Of a DNA stretch of 17,944 nt, positions 8,148-16,034 are shown one piece after another (the stretch's first letter is position 1; each line of letters begins with the position of its first letter). Origin of the DNA: JBCCYM01 sp039190005 (GTDB taxonomy: Bacteria; Pseudomonadota; Gammaproteobacteria; UBA12402). Under the pieces are notes generated by a model, which saw nothing but the letters and a program-made list of their open reading frames with translations, made no database searches and was not told the origin of the DNA. The stretch spans positions 1 to 17,944 of the forward strand of contig JBCCYM010000039.1 of assembly GCA_039190005.1 (NCBI GenBank), written 5' to 3'. The position numbers and the translations under genes are program-made.

Positions 8148-9620
8148 TTAAAGTTGATAATTAGGCGCCTCTCGAGTAATAGTCACATCATGCACATGAC
8201 CTTCCGCTAATGCCGCGTGAGTGACTTGTACAAAAACTGTTTTACGCATCATGTCATCAATCGTGGGACAACCGGCATAGCCCATGCCTGAACGTAAGCC
8301 GCCGAGTAATTGTTGTAATACGCTTAATAAGCTGCCTTTATAGGGCACGCGTCCTTCCACGCCTTCCGGAATTAAGGCTTTAATACTTTGTTCTTCACTG
8401 GCTTCCTGAAAATAACGATCACTGGAACCATGTTTTTGTGACATCGCCGCGATTGAACCCATGCCACGATAGGATTTATACGATCTGCCTTTATATAATT
8501 CAACTTCTCCAGGCGCTTCTTCGGTGCCGGCAAATAAACTACCAATCATCACGGTAGCGGCGCCGGCCGCGATGGCTTTGCTGATATCACCTGAATAACG
8601 GATACCACCGTCGGCGATAAGCGGAATACCCGTACCTGCTAAGGCGCTGGCAACGGATTGTATGGCGGTAATTTGTGGCATCCCCGCGCCACTTATTGCT
8701 CGGGTTGTGCAAATTGATCCGGGACCGATGCCAACTTTGACACCATCGGCGCCAGCATCCATCAGTGCTTTTGCCGCTTCGGCGGTAGCAATATTACCAC
8801 CAATAATATCACATTGGGGATAATGTGTTTTCATCCATCGCACGCGATCTAAAACACCTTGTGAATGACCATGCGCTGTATCAACCACAATGACATCGAC
8901 ACCCGCCTTAACTAAAGCCGCCGCGCGTTCTTCACTTTCGGCGCCGACACCTATCGCCGCGCCAACCAGTAGATGACGTTGTTCATCTTTGGCGGCATTC
9001 GGTTTGGCTTCCGCTTTTTGTATGTCTTTGACGGTAATCATGCCGCGCAATTGAAAATCATCGTTAATGATCAGTAATTTTTCAATGCGATGCTGTTGTA
9101 GTAAACTGAGAATGGTTTCTTTACTGGCATTTTCTTTTACGGTAACCAGTCTTTCTTTAGGTGTCATGACATTGGCAATCTTTTGTTTAGCGTCGTTTTC
9201 AAAGCGGATGTCGCGACTGGTCACAATGCCAACCAATTGTTTGCCTTCAACAACAGGGACACCGGAGATATGATGTTCTTTTGTAATTGAGCGTAATTGT
9301 TCGATAGTAGCTTGCGGTTCAATAGTAATTGGATATTTTACCATGCCGCTTTCAAAACGTTTTACTTTTTTAACCTCTGCCGCTTGTTGTTCAATGGTCA
9401 TGTTTTTATGAATGATACCGATGCCACCTTCTTGCGCCATGGCAATTGCCGTACCGGAAGTCGTGACAGTGTCCATTGCCGCTGAAACTAAGGGGATATT
9501 TAAGGTGATATTTTTAGTGAACCGCGTTTTTAAACACACATTCTTGGGCAAGACATTGGAATATGCCGGTGTAATTAACACATCATCAAAGGTTAAACCC
9601 AGTTTTAATTTTTCAGACAT
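8148..9620 (-). CDS. guaB: IMP dehydrogenase
   Basis: NAD-dependent oxidation of IMP to XMP, the first committed step to GMP. The 490-residue protein starts with GLTFDDVLITPAYS and has the catalytic barrel interrupted by a pair of CBS domains (about residues 95-205). The active-site cysteine is Cys304 in GPGSICTTR. IADGGIRYSGD and the flap region containing YRGMGS follow. The ATG at 9620 has GGGAG 10 nt upstream. It lies 48 nt after rapZ. I see no convincing promoter or PurR-type operator in that gap, so transcription may start inside rapZ or further upstream. Confidence 0.98.
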   Translation of the reverse strand: MSEKLKLGLTFDDVLITPAYSNVLPKNVCLKTRFTKNITLNIPLVSAAMDTVTTSGTAIAMAQEGGIGIIHKNMTIEQQAAEVKKVKRFESGMVKYPITIEPQATIEQLRSITKEHHISGVPVVEGKQLVGIVTSRDIRFENDAKQKIANVMTPKERLVTVKENASKETILSLLQQHRIEKLLIINDDFQLRGMITVKDIQKAEAKPNAAKDEQRHLLVGAAIGVGAESEERAAALVKAGVDVIVVDTAHGHSQGVLDRVRWMKTHYPQCDIIGGNIATAEAAKALMDAGADGVKVGIGPGSICTTRAISGAGMPQITAIQSVASALAGTGIPLIADGGIRYSGDISKAIAAGAATVMIGSLFAGTEEAPGEVELYKGRSYKSYRGMGSIAAMSQKHGSSDRYFQEASEEQSIKALIPEGVEGRVPYKGSLLSVLQQLLGGLRSGMGYAGCPTIDDMMRKTVFVQVTHAALAEGHVHDVTITREAPNYQL

Positions 9621-9668
9621 ATTATATTTTCTCCCTTCTTTTAGCTGTGTGAGTTTTAGGTATGATGA

Positions 9669-10541
9669 TCATGAAAGCAGATCTCTATGTTGTATAAGCA
9701 CACCATCGCGCTTATGGGTAAAATATTCGCCTAGCTGTTCCGCTAAATACACTGAACGATGTTGGCCACCGGTGCAGCCTATGGAAATTGTCAGATATTT
9801 CCGTCCTTCATGCTCAAATGCCGGCAGCCATTTTTCAATAAATTGAAGTATATCATTATGTAAATCAGTAACTTGTGGATATTTTTTTAAGTAATTTATA
9901 ATATCTTCATCATGACCATTCAGGTCTCTTAATGCCGGTTCCCAGTAAGGGTTTGGCAGGCATCTGACATCAAAAATAAAATCGGTATCAACCGGTATAC
10001 CATACTTAAAGCCAAATGAACGTATAGTCATCAGCGGTAGTCCAACTTGATGTTGATGCATACGTTGGTAAACCGTATCGCGCAGTTGTTGGACATTCAT
10101 GTGTGTCGAGTCAATACGAATGTCGGCAGTGTCCGCGACAGCCGCTAATTGTTTTTTTTCATCTTCAATGGCTTCTTTTAAACTGGATTGAGCAAGTGGG
10201 TGGCGTCGTCGGGTTTCTCTAAATCGTCTCAGGAGAATATCGTCGCCGGCATCAAGATAAATAACTTGCAATTCACTCACTAATGGTTTGATTTCATCAA
10301 TAACTTTCTTAAATAACGATGGCAGGGTTAAATTACGAACATCAATACTGATGGCCACTTCTTGTTGTTTAATGAGTGTGTGCGGTAATTGAGTGAGTAG
10401 ATCAAGCGGTAGATTATCAATACAATAATAACCAATATCTTCAAAGGTATGCAGGACTGTACTTTTGCCCGCGCCTGACCGACCACTGATAATAATCAGT
10501 TTAGCGATTTTATGTCTATATTGGTCGTTCAATGTTAGCAC
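9669..10541 (-). CDS. rapZ: RNase adapter / nucleotide-binding protein RapZ
   Basis: A RapZ (YvcJ-type) P-loop protein of 290 residues. In E. coli RapZ guides RNase E to the GlmZ sRNA and so tunes glucosamine-6-phosphate synthesis. Whether that holds here is not shown. Visible features are Walker A GRSGAGKS (20-27), DNLPLDLL, FRETRRRHPL, SFGFKYGIP and the C-terminal GCTGGQHRSV with a conserved Cys-Thr-Gly-Gly. The start is GTG at 10541, with GGAG only 4 nt upstream. A TTG three codons later is the alternative. It sits between rluD and guaB. In E. coli rapZ lies with ptsN and rpoN, and that cluster is not seen here. Confidence 0.95.
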   Translation of the reverse strand: MLTLNDQYRHKIAKLIIISGRSGAGKSTVLHTFEDIGYYCIDNLPLDLLTQLPHTLIKQQEVAISIDVRNLTLPSLFKKVIDEIKPLVSELQVIYLDAGDDILLRRFRETRRRHPLAQSSLKEAIEDEKKQLAAVADTADIRIDSTHMNVQQLRDTVYQRMHQHQVGLPLMTIRSFGFKYGIPVDTDFIFDVRCLPNPYWEPALRDLNGHDEDIINYLKKYPQVTDLHNDILQFIEKWLPAFEHEGRKYLTISIGCTGGQHRSVYLAEQLGEYFTHKRDGVLIQHRDLLS

Positions 10542-10586
10542 TTATCTCCGATTAGTAGCCTTTATAACAAAAATCAGGCAATTTTT

Positions 10587-11546
10587 CTATTTTTTTATGT
10601 CAGAATCTTTACCAAGCTGATTCAATAATGTTTTTATATCATCAGGCAGAGGCGCTTCAAATTTTAACTGTTCATGGTTGATAGGGTGTTTTAATTCAAG
10701 CCAGCGCGCGTGCAGGGCCTGGCGTTTAAATTGTCGCAGTATTTGACTGACTTCAGGTGTGATATTTTTAGGCAGTTTTAATCGTCCGCCATAACTTTGA
10801 TCACCAACAATCGGGTAACCAATATGAGCTAAGTGCACACGAATTTGATGGGTGCGACCGGTTTCTAAACGCACTTTGAGCCGTGTGTGATGCGGGAGAT
10901 GTTCAATAATGCGGTAGTGCGTAATCGCCATTTTACCATTTTCCACTACTGCCATTTTAGTTCGCTGTTTGGGATGACGGCCAATAGGCGCGTTAATTGT
11001 CCCGCCTCCGGTGGGATGACCATTAACAATGGCTTCATATTGTCTTTTTATACGTTTCTCCTGTAACTGTTTGATTAAATTTGTTTGCGCTTCTAATGTT
11101 TTAGCGACGACAAGTAAACCTGTGGTATCTTTATCAATGCGGTGCACAATGCCAGAACGTGGTAGCTTTGCTAAGGGTGGGTGATAATGCAGTAGCGCGT
11201 TTGCCAGTGTGTTATGTGAATTTCCGGCGCCAGGATGGACAACAAAATCAATTGGTTTATTAATCACCAGTAAGCTTTCATCTTCAAAAATAATATCCAA
11301 ATCAATGGCTTGTGCTTCCCATTTATTATTTTCTTCAAGATCAGCGCGAATGCTAACTTGCTCGCCACCGGCAATTTTATATTTAGGTGGCGGTGACGCG
11401 CCATCAATGGTCAATTGTCCGCTTGTCAACCATTGTTTTAACCGACTGCGAGAATATTGCGGCAGTTGTTTGGCTAAGGCGCGATCAAGCCGTTCACCGG
11501 CTAGCTGCTCAGGAATGGTAAAATCGAGTTTAATTTTTGTTATCAT
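10587..11546 (-). CDS. rluD: 23S rRNA pseudouridine synthase RluD
   Basis: Pseudouridine synthase of the RluA family. The E. coli enzyme modifies uridines 1911, 1915 and 1917 of 23S rRNA helix 69. The 319-residue protein has an N-terminal S4 RNA-binding domain (about residues 17-65, with GERLDRALA), then the catalytic domain with HRIDKDTTGLLVVAKT (Asp138 is the catalytic aspartate) and the ETGRTHQIRVHLAHIG motif. I start it at ATG 11546, which gives the family N-terminus. An upstream in-frame start at 11720 would add a non-conserved hydrophobic stretch and overlap bamD. It is divergent from bamD, the same arrangement as in E. coli, which supports RluD over RluC or RluA. Confidence 0.93.
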   Translation of the reverse strand: MITKIKLDFTIPEQLAGERLDRALAKQLPQYSRSRLKQWLTSGQLTIDGASPPPKYKIAGGEQVSIRADLEENNKWEAQAIDLDIIFEDESLLVINKPIDFVVHPGAGNSHNTLANALLHYHPPLAKLPRSGIVHRIDKDTTGLLVVAKTLEAQTNLIKQLQEKRIKRQYEAIVNGHPTGGGTINAPIGRHPKQRTKMAVVENGKMAITHYRIIEHLPHHTRLKVRLETGRTHQIRVHLAHIGYPIVGDQSYGGRLKLPKNITPEVSQILRQFKRQALHARWLELKHPINHEQLKFEAPLPDDIKTLLNQLGKDSDIKK

Positions 11547-11578
11547 GATTGTATAATCAATAGCACTTACTGATAAAA

Positions 11579-11606
11579 AGTATATCATATCTGCTAAAAA
11601 ACTGAA
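11579..11606 (-). promoter_or_regulatory. Possible rluD promoter
   Basis: On the minus strand a good -10 TATACT (11584-11579) lies 16 nt from a poor -35 TTCAGT (11606-11601). The predicted start is about 25 nt upstream of the rluD ATG. The -10 is convincing, the -35 is not. Confidence 0.4.
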
Positions 11607-11618
11607 CGAGCAAACATT

Positions 11619-11647
11619 TTGACTTCCCACATTTTTCAGCATACCAT
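11619..11647 (+). promoter_or_regulatory. Sigma70-type promoter of bamD(-phoBR)
   Basis: A -35 TTGACT (11619-11624) and a -10 TACCAT (11642-11647) are separated by 17 nt. Transcription would start near 11654, giving a leader of about 32 nt to the bamD ATG at 11686. No Pho box is visible here. Since phoB follows bamD closely, this may be the main constitutive promoter for phoBR as well. Confidence 0.55.
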
Positions 11648-11685
11648 AAGCCCACATCTTGAAGTACAATGGGTATAAACAGAAA

Positions 11686-12519
11686 ATGAATGAACAAAAG
11701 CAAACTGTAAGAGCACGCAAAAGCGTGGTTTATAAACTAATAAACAAGCCTTTTGTTATTGTATCATTACTGTGTTTAGTAATGGCATCTATACTATCTG
11801 GTTGTAATACAGTCGGTTCCTCAACGGCAAAATTCAGCGGACAATCTGAGCAGGCTATTTTTGATGGTGGTGTGCATGATTTGAAGCGTCGTAACTACAG
11901 TGGCGCGGTGAGTCACTTTAACGCCTTGGATACCTTATATCCATTTAGCAAATATGGGCAACAGGCGCAGCTTAATCTCATCTATGCCTATTACAAGCTC
12001 GGTAAAACCCCACTTGCGTTGGCGGCTTGTCAGCGTTATATTCGACTTTATCCAAACAGCGAGGATGTTGATTACGCCTATTATATGCGTGGTATTATCG
12101 ACATGTATAAAAATCGTAACCTGTTGGAACGTTTCTTGCCTTCTGATCCATCCTTGAGAGATTTATCTGGTCTTAAATCGTCCTATATGGATTTTGATTT
12201 GCTGTTAAAGTCTTATCCTAATAGTCCTTATAAGGCGGATGCTGTTCAAAGAATGGTATTTATACGCAATATGTTAGCGCGGCATCAATTGCTCGTTGCC
12301 GAGTATTATTATAACAATCGTGCTTATGTCGCCGCCGCCAATCGCGCTAATTATGTTGTTCAACATTTTCAGGAATCACCGGCAGTGCCAGAAGCGCTTG
12401 TGATGATGATACGTGCTTATCGTCGTTTAGATTTAACCGATCAAGCACAGCAAACGATGCGTATTTTATCCTATAATTTCCCTAACTCTAACTACTTACA
12501 ACAGGCTAAGAAGTTATAA
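11686..12519 (+). CDS. bamD: Outer membrane assembly lipoprotein BamD
   Basis: Essential lipoprotein of the BAM complex that inserts beta-barrel proteins into the outer membrane. With the ATG at 11686 it has 277 residues. The basic N-region and hydrophobic stretch lead to the lipobox LSGC, the lipidated Cys being residue 40. TPR-type helical repeats follow, including GVHDLKRRNYSGAV and TLYPFSKYGQQAQL, then YIRLYPNSEDVDYAYYMRG, all typical of BamD. The N-region is about 20 residues longer than usual. An in-frame TTG at 11659 would lengthen it further, but it lies only about 5 nt after the predicted transcription start, so I prefer the ATG. The Shine-Dalgarno sequence is weak. phoB follows after 14 nt. 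Confidence 0.94.
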   Translation: MNEQKQTVRARKSVVYKLINKPFVIVSLLCLVMASILSGCNTVGSSTAKFSGQSEQAIFDGGVHDLKRRNYSGAVSHFNALDTLYPFSKYGQQAQLNLIYAYYKLGKTPLALAACQRYIRLYPNSEDVDYAYYMRGIIDMYKNRNLLERFLPSDPSLRDLSGLKSSYMDFDLLLKSYPNSPYKADAVQRMVFIRNMLARHQLLVAEYYYNNRAYVAAANRANYVVQHFQESPAVPEALVMMIRAYRRLDLTDQAQQTMRILSYNFPNSNYLQQAKKL

Positions 12520-12533
12520 TAAAGGTAGAAAAA

Positions 12534-13223
12534 ATGCAGAAGATAACCCTTTTAGTGATTGAAGATGAAATCGCTATCCGCGCGATGTTGCGTTTCGCCT
12601 TGTCAGATGATGAATTTATACTGATTGAAACTGACAGTATTATCAAAGCGCAGCAAACACTTACTGAAAAAATTCCTGATTTGATATTGCTGGACTGGAT
12701 GTTGCCCGGCAAAACTGGTATTGATTTTATAAAATGGATAAAACAACAGGATAACCTAAATAATATTCCTATCATTATGTTAACAGCTAAAGCTGAAGAG
12801 GCAAATAAAGTTAAAGCATTATCCGTGGGCGCGGATGATTATATTACCAAACCGTTTTCTCCGGCAGAACTTATTGCCAGAATTAAAGCCATATTGCGTC
12901 GAGGCTTAATTGCTACGCCGACAAATGAATTGAAGTACAAGGAAATTGTGTTAAATACCGAAAAACACTTGGTCACGGTAAAAGGTGAAAATTTTTCCTT
13001 ATCACCAATCGAATATAAAATGCTTCATTTTTTTATGAAACATCCGGATAGAGCTTATAGCAGGGATCAACTGATTACTCAAATTTGGGGGCCAAGCGCT
13101 TTTATTGATTATCGTACTGTTGATGCCTGTGTGAAACGTTTAAGAAATAAATTAGAAAAGCATGATTATCATCAACTTATCAATACTGTTCGAGGTATTG
13201 GTTATCAGTTTTTAAGTCAATGA
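12534..13223 (+). CDS. phoB: Phosphate response regulator PhoB
   Basis: OmpR-family response regulator of 229 residues. The receiver domain (about 1-120) carries the acidic pocket Glu10/Asp11, the phospho-acceptor Asp54 in LLDWMLPGKTG, Thr84, and Lys106 in DDYITKPFSP. The C-terminal winged-helix domain (about 130-228) has FSLSPIEYKML, RTVDACVKRLRNKL and TVRGIGYQF, which is the PhoB pattern. AAGG lies 8 nt before the ATG. It sits 14 nt after bamD and overlaps phoR by 4 nt. It should bind the Pho box upstream of pstC. No Pho box is seen upstream of phoB itself, so positive autoregulation of the kind known in E. coli is not evident. Confidence 0.95.
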   Translation: MQKITLLVIEDEIAIRAMLRFALSDDEFILIETDSIIKAQQTLTEKIPDLILLDWMLPGKTGIDFIKWIKQQDNLNNIPIIMLTAKAEEANKVKALSVGADDYITKPFSPAELIARIKAILRRGLIATPTNELKYKEIVLNTEKHLVTVKGENFSLSPIEYKMLHFFMKHPDRAYSRDQLITQIWGPSAFIDYRTVDACVKRLRNKLEKHDYHQLINTVRGIGYQFLSQ

Positions 13224-13987
13224 AACAGTACAGCGACAGTTTAGATTCAAGTAATTTACCCAGTACAGTAAAAGAACATATTAATAGATTTGAAAAAATC
13301 CGCAGGGATTTTGTTGCCAATGTCTCTCATGAATTGCGTACACCATTGACGGTGATTCATGGTTATTTGGAAATTCTGTGTCAAAAAAGCAATAATGAAG
13401 AGCCTATTGGGAAATTCAAAGAAATCTTTGAACAAATGTACGCGCATAGTGTGCGCATGGAACATATTATCAATGAGTTACTGTTACTTTCTCGTCTGGA
13501 AAGTGAAGATAATCCCGCGCATAAAAAAGAAGCTATACACGTTTCAGAGATACTTGAGGCATTATGCGAAGACGCTAAGCGCGTGAGTGGCAATAGAGGC
13601 CATGTTATTTGTCTTGAGGATGATCGTAATTTGCTGTTATCTGGCGCTGAAGATGAATTGAGGAGTTTATTCTCGAATATTATTATTAACGCTGTAAAAT
13701 ACACCCCCGCGGGTGGACGTATCGCGGTGAAGTGGTATGTCGATGATAATGAAGCCGTATTTAGTGTGACTGATACCGGTATGGGCATTGAGCAAAAACA
13801 TATTCCACGCCTTACCGAGCGATTTTATCGGGTCGATAAAGCCAGATCGCGAGAGAGCGGTGGTACAGGCCTGGGACTGGCCATAGTCAAGCATGTGTTA
13901 ATGCGACATCAGGGTGAAATGACTATTGAGAGTGAACCGGGTGAGGGGAGTACTTTTACCTGTCGATTTCCTTATTTTAGTCGCTAA
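13220..13987 (+). CDS. phoR: Soluble PhoR-type histidine kinase, N-terminally reduced
   Basis: Histidine kinase of 255 residues beginning with the ATGA overlap on phoB. It holds only the catalytic core. The dimerisation domain has the H-box FVANVSHELRTPLTVIHGYL with phospho-acceptor His37. The ATPase domain follows, with N-box Asn157 (NIIINAVKYTPAGG), G1 DTGMGI (185-190), RLTERFYRVDKARSR (198-212) and G2 GGTGLGL (214-220). The RFYRVDKARSR stretch is characteristic of PhoR. E. coli PhoR has about 431 residues with two membrane helices, a charged region and a PAS domain, all of which are absent here. There is no room for them upstream, because the start abuts phoB. The enzyme core looks intact, so this is a cytosolic kinase rather than a pseudogene. 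Confidence 0.92.
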   Translation: MKQYSDSLDSSNLPSTVKEHINRFEKIRRDFVANVSHELRTPLTVIHGYLEILCQKSNNEEPIGKFKEIFEQMYAHSVRMEHIINELLLLSRLESEDNPAHKKEAIHVSEILEALCEDAKRVSGNRGHVICLEDDRNLLLSGAEDELRSLFSNIIINAVKYTPAGGRIAVKWYVDDNEAVFSVTDTGMGIEQKHIPRLTERFYRVDKARSRESGGTGLGLAIVKHVLMRHQGEMTIESEPGEGSTFTCRFPYFSR

Positions 13988-14001
13988 TTGAAGGAGAGTT
14001 T

Positions 14002-14113
14002 CTGAGCCTGCTGAAAGACGGTTCCTGAGCCTGTCGAAGGGAAAATAAGCTTTCCAAAATGTGCTTTGGCTTCGACAAGCTCAGCCATCTATGTTTTAAA
14101 GCTAGTCGAAGGC
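14002..14113. repeat. Cluster of degenerate CTGAGCCTGTCGAAGG repeats
   Basis: The stretch after phoR holds one well-preserved copy, CTGAGCCTGTCGAAGG (14025-14040). Its inverted partner at 14069-14084 differs at the sixth unit base from the start and at the last unit base. A decayed direct copy lies at 14002-14017, and a fragment (TCGAAGG) at 14105-14111. The unit TTCGACAAGCTCAG is, from general knowledge, a dispersed intergenic repeat in many bacteria. It fills most of the phoR-pstC spacer and ends about 27 nt upstream of the Pho box. It may form a hairpin that separates phoR and pst transcription. Confidence 0.75.
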
Positions 14114-14139
14114 GCAAAAGCAGCAAGATTTATCACAGA

Positions 14140-14173
14140 TTGTCATGAAATTGTCATAAAACTTGTTTAATAT
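14140..14173 (+). promoter_or_regulatory. PhoB box and promoter of pstCABS
   Basis: Two direct repeats TTGTCAT at 14140-14146 and 14151-14157, separated by GAAA, give the 11-nt periodicity of a PhoB box (consensus CTGTCAT, A/T-rich spacer, CTGTCAT). A -10 TAATAT lies at 14168-14173, 10 nt after the box, the expected position for a PhoB-activated promoter in which the box replaces the -35. The transcript would start near 14180 and precede pstC by about 38 nt. Confidence 0.88.
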
Positions 14174-14217
14174 CTCGCACATGTTTATCGGCGGAAAAAA
14201 CAAGGGTTTTAAACTGA

Positions 14218-15180
14218 ATGCGACATAGTAGTAGTCATATCAAATTCAAGCGTTTCCTTGATGGTGACGATTTTTTTAAATTCATAATCAGAGGGTTAGC
14301 TATCCTTTTGGTTATTTTATTTGTTTTTTTACTAGTGTATCTCATTCGTCTTAGTTTGCCTAATATCAAGCATTCTGGCTTTTCTTTTTTATGGTCACAA
14401 AATTGGTCACCGGCACAGAATCAGTTTGGCGCGCTCCCAGCAATTATTGGAACGCTGGTTACGGCGATAATCAGTATTATCATTGCTGTTCCCATCAGTA
14501 TAGGCAGCGCGGTGTTAATTACCCATATGCTAGTAAAACATCGCAAAACCGCCAGAGTTATTGCCAGATTAATTGAATTATTAGCCGGTATCCCCAGTAT
14601 TATATATGGTATGTGGGGCTTATTTTTTTTAGTGCCTTTTCTACAGACACATATTCAACCGGGATTAATCAACCGATTCGGCAGTGTGCCTGTGTTAAAA
14701 TTCTTTTTGGGTGGTTTACCGCTTGGTATTGGTATATTTACCGCTGGCTTAGTTTTGGCGATTATGATTATACCACTTATTTCGTCAATGATGCGTGATA
14801 TTATTTCCAGTGTGCCCAAAGAATTGATTGAATCGACATATTCAATTGGCGCCACCCGTTGGGAGGTCATTCGTCATGTTGTGATACCTTATATTCGTGC
14901 CGGTTTATTAGGTAGTGTTATTCTTGGTTTTGGTCGAGCCTTAGGCGAAACAATGGCGGTTACCTTTGTCATCGGCAATAGTCATCAGTTATTTACCGCT
15001 TTATTTATGCCGGGCACGACAATTTCAGCAACAATTGCCAATGAATTTACTGAAGCAACCGGTCATATTTATCCGGCCGCTTTGATTGAACTGGGATTGA
15101 TATTATTTGTCATTACTTTTATTATCATCAGCTTGTCTCGCTACTTGTTACACCATACAAAAATAAAAGGTCGGATATAA
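14218..15180 (+). CDS. pstC: Phosphate ABC transporter permease PstC
   Basis: One of the two inner-membrane permeases of the high-affinity phosphate transporter PstSCAB. The 320-residue protein has a short cytosolic N-terminus, a first membrane helix (about 25-47), a periplasmic segment with the FLWSQNWSPAQNQFGALP pattern, and further helices totalling about six. The EAA loop that docks on PstB is at about 205-232 (ESTYSIGATRWEVIRHVVIP). GRALGETMAVTFVIGN is typical of PstC. The ATG at 14218 has AAGGG 11 nt upstream. It is first in the operon behind a Pho box and overlaps pstA by 1 nt (TAATG). Confidence 0.95.
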   Translation: MRHSSSHIKFKRFLDGDDFFKFIIRGLAILLVILFVFLLVYLIRLSLPNIKHSGFSFLWSQNWSPAQNQFGALPAIIGTLVTAIISIIIAVPISIGSAVLITHMLVKHRKTARVIARLIELLAGIPSIIYGMWGLFFLVPFLQTHIQPGLINRFGSVPVLKFFLGGLPLGIGIFTAGLVLAIMIIPLISSMMRDIISSVPKELIESTYSIGATRWEVIRHVVIPYIRAGLLGSVILGFGRALGETMAVTFVIGNSHQLFTALFMPGTTISATIANEFTEATGHIYPAALIELGLILFVITFIIISLSRYLLHHTKIKGRI

Positions 15181-16022
15181 TGGATCTTTTACAGGGCACT
15201 ATTGGTTTTAAAAGAAGATTTAAAAATCGACTATTTTCAGTATCTTGTGTCATTGCCGCGGCAATCGCCTTGTTATTTTTTCTACTCATTCTTTTTTTCC
15301 TGATAAAAAATGGCATGACGCATTTAAATCTAACACTGTTCACGCAAGACACACCAGCGCCTCAACAAGCGGGTGGTTTAAGAAATGCTATTATAGGCAG
15401 TATTATGGTAAGTGGTTTGGGTATTATAATCGCGGCGCCTCTGGGTATTTTAATTGCCACATTTTTGGCGAATTTCAGTGGTAAAGGTAGGTTAGCTAAA
15501 ACAGTACGTTTTGTCAATGATGTGCTGTTATCTACGCCTTCAATTGTCATTGGATTATTCGCGTACAGTTTATGTGTGCGACCATTTGGGCATTTTTCGG
15601 CGTTTGCTGGCGCGGTTGCTTTAGCCATGATTGCGTTGCCCATGATCACGCGTTCCAGTGAAGATGTCTTGTACTTAGTGCCGTCCATGCTGGAGGAATC
15701 AGCGGTGGCAATGGGTATCGCCCGTTGGCGTATTACTTTTAAGATTGTTTATCGTGTGGTCAGCAGTGGTTTAATTACCGGCAGTCTATTGGCATTTGCC
15801 CGTATTTCCGGCGAAACAGCGCCATTACTTTTCACGGCATTAAACAATAATTTTACCACACTCAGTTTTTTAAAACCGGTAGCAACCTTGCCGGTGGTGA
15901 TTTATCAGTTCGCGTTAAGCCCCTATAAAGATTGGCAAAATATAGCCTGGGCTGGCGCGTTACTGATTACTGTAGCCATTTTGTTATTGAATTTATTTGC
16001 CAGATTTTTGGCAAGAAAATAG
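15180..16022 (+). CDS. pstA: Phosphate ABC transporter permease PstA
   Basis: Second permease of PstSCAB, 280 residues. A basic N-terminus leads into a strong first membrane helix (about 18-43). Next come the periplasmic TPAPQQAGGLRNAIIGS pattern, several more helices, and the EAA loop at about 172-200 (EESAVAMGIARWRITFKIV). ARISGETAPLLFTALNN is a PstA hallmark. The start shares one base with the pstC stop (TAATG), with AAGG 9 nt upstream. pstB follows 12 nt after the stop. Confidence 0.95.
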   Translation: MDLLQGTIGFKRRFKNRLFSVSCVIAAAIALLFFLLILFFLIKNGMTHLNLTLFTQDTPAPQQAGGLRNAIIGSIMVSGLGIIIAAPLGILIATFLANFSGKGRLAKTVRFVNDVLLSTPSIVIGLFAYSLCVRPFGHFSAFAGAVALAMIALPMITRSSEDVLYLVPSMLEESAVAMGIARWRITFKIVYRVVSSGLITGSLLAFARISGETAPLLFTALNNNFTTLSFLKPVATLPVVIYQFALSPYKDWQNIAWAGALLITVAILLLNLFARFLARK

Positions 16023-16034
16023 AAGTAGGGTGAA

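Noticed and set aside
9621..9668. Possible guaB promoter or purine-responsive operator in the rapZ-guaB gap
   Set aside because: No acceptable -35/-10 pair, no PurR-like palindrome and no riboswitch-like structure could be made out in these 48 nt.
9412..9846. 144-codon open frame on the + strand across guaB and rapZ
   Set aside because: It is antisense to two well-supported genes, has no recognisable domain and no clear ribosome binding site.
11547..11720. N-terminal extension of rluD by 58 residues with a hydrophobic stretch
   Set aside because: It crosses the predicted divergent promoters and the bamD start. RluD homologues begin at about the ATG at 11546.
13381..13788. 135-codon open frame antisense to phoR
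   Set aside because: The phoR frame has all kinase motifs. The opposite frame has no recognisable features.
13220..13987. phoR as a truncated pseudogene
   Set aside because: The frame is intact, starts with a clean ATGA overlap on phoB, and retains every catalytic box, so a functional short kinase is more likely.
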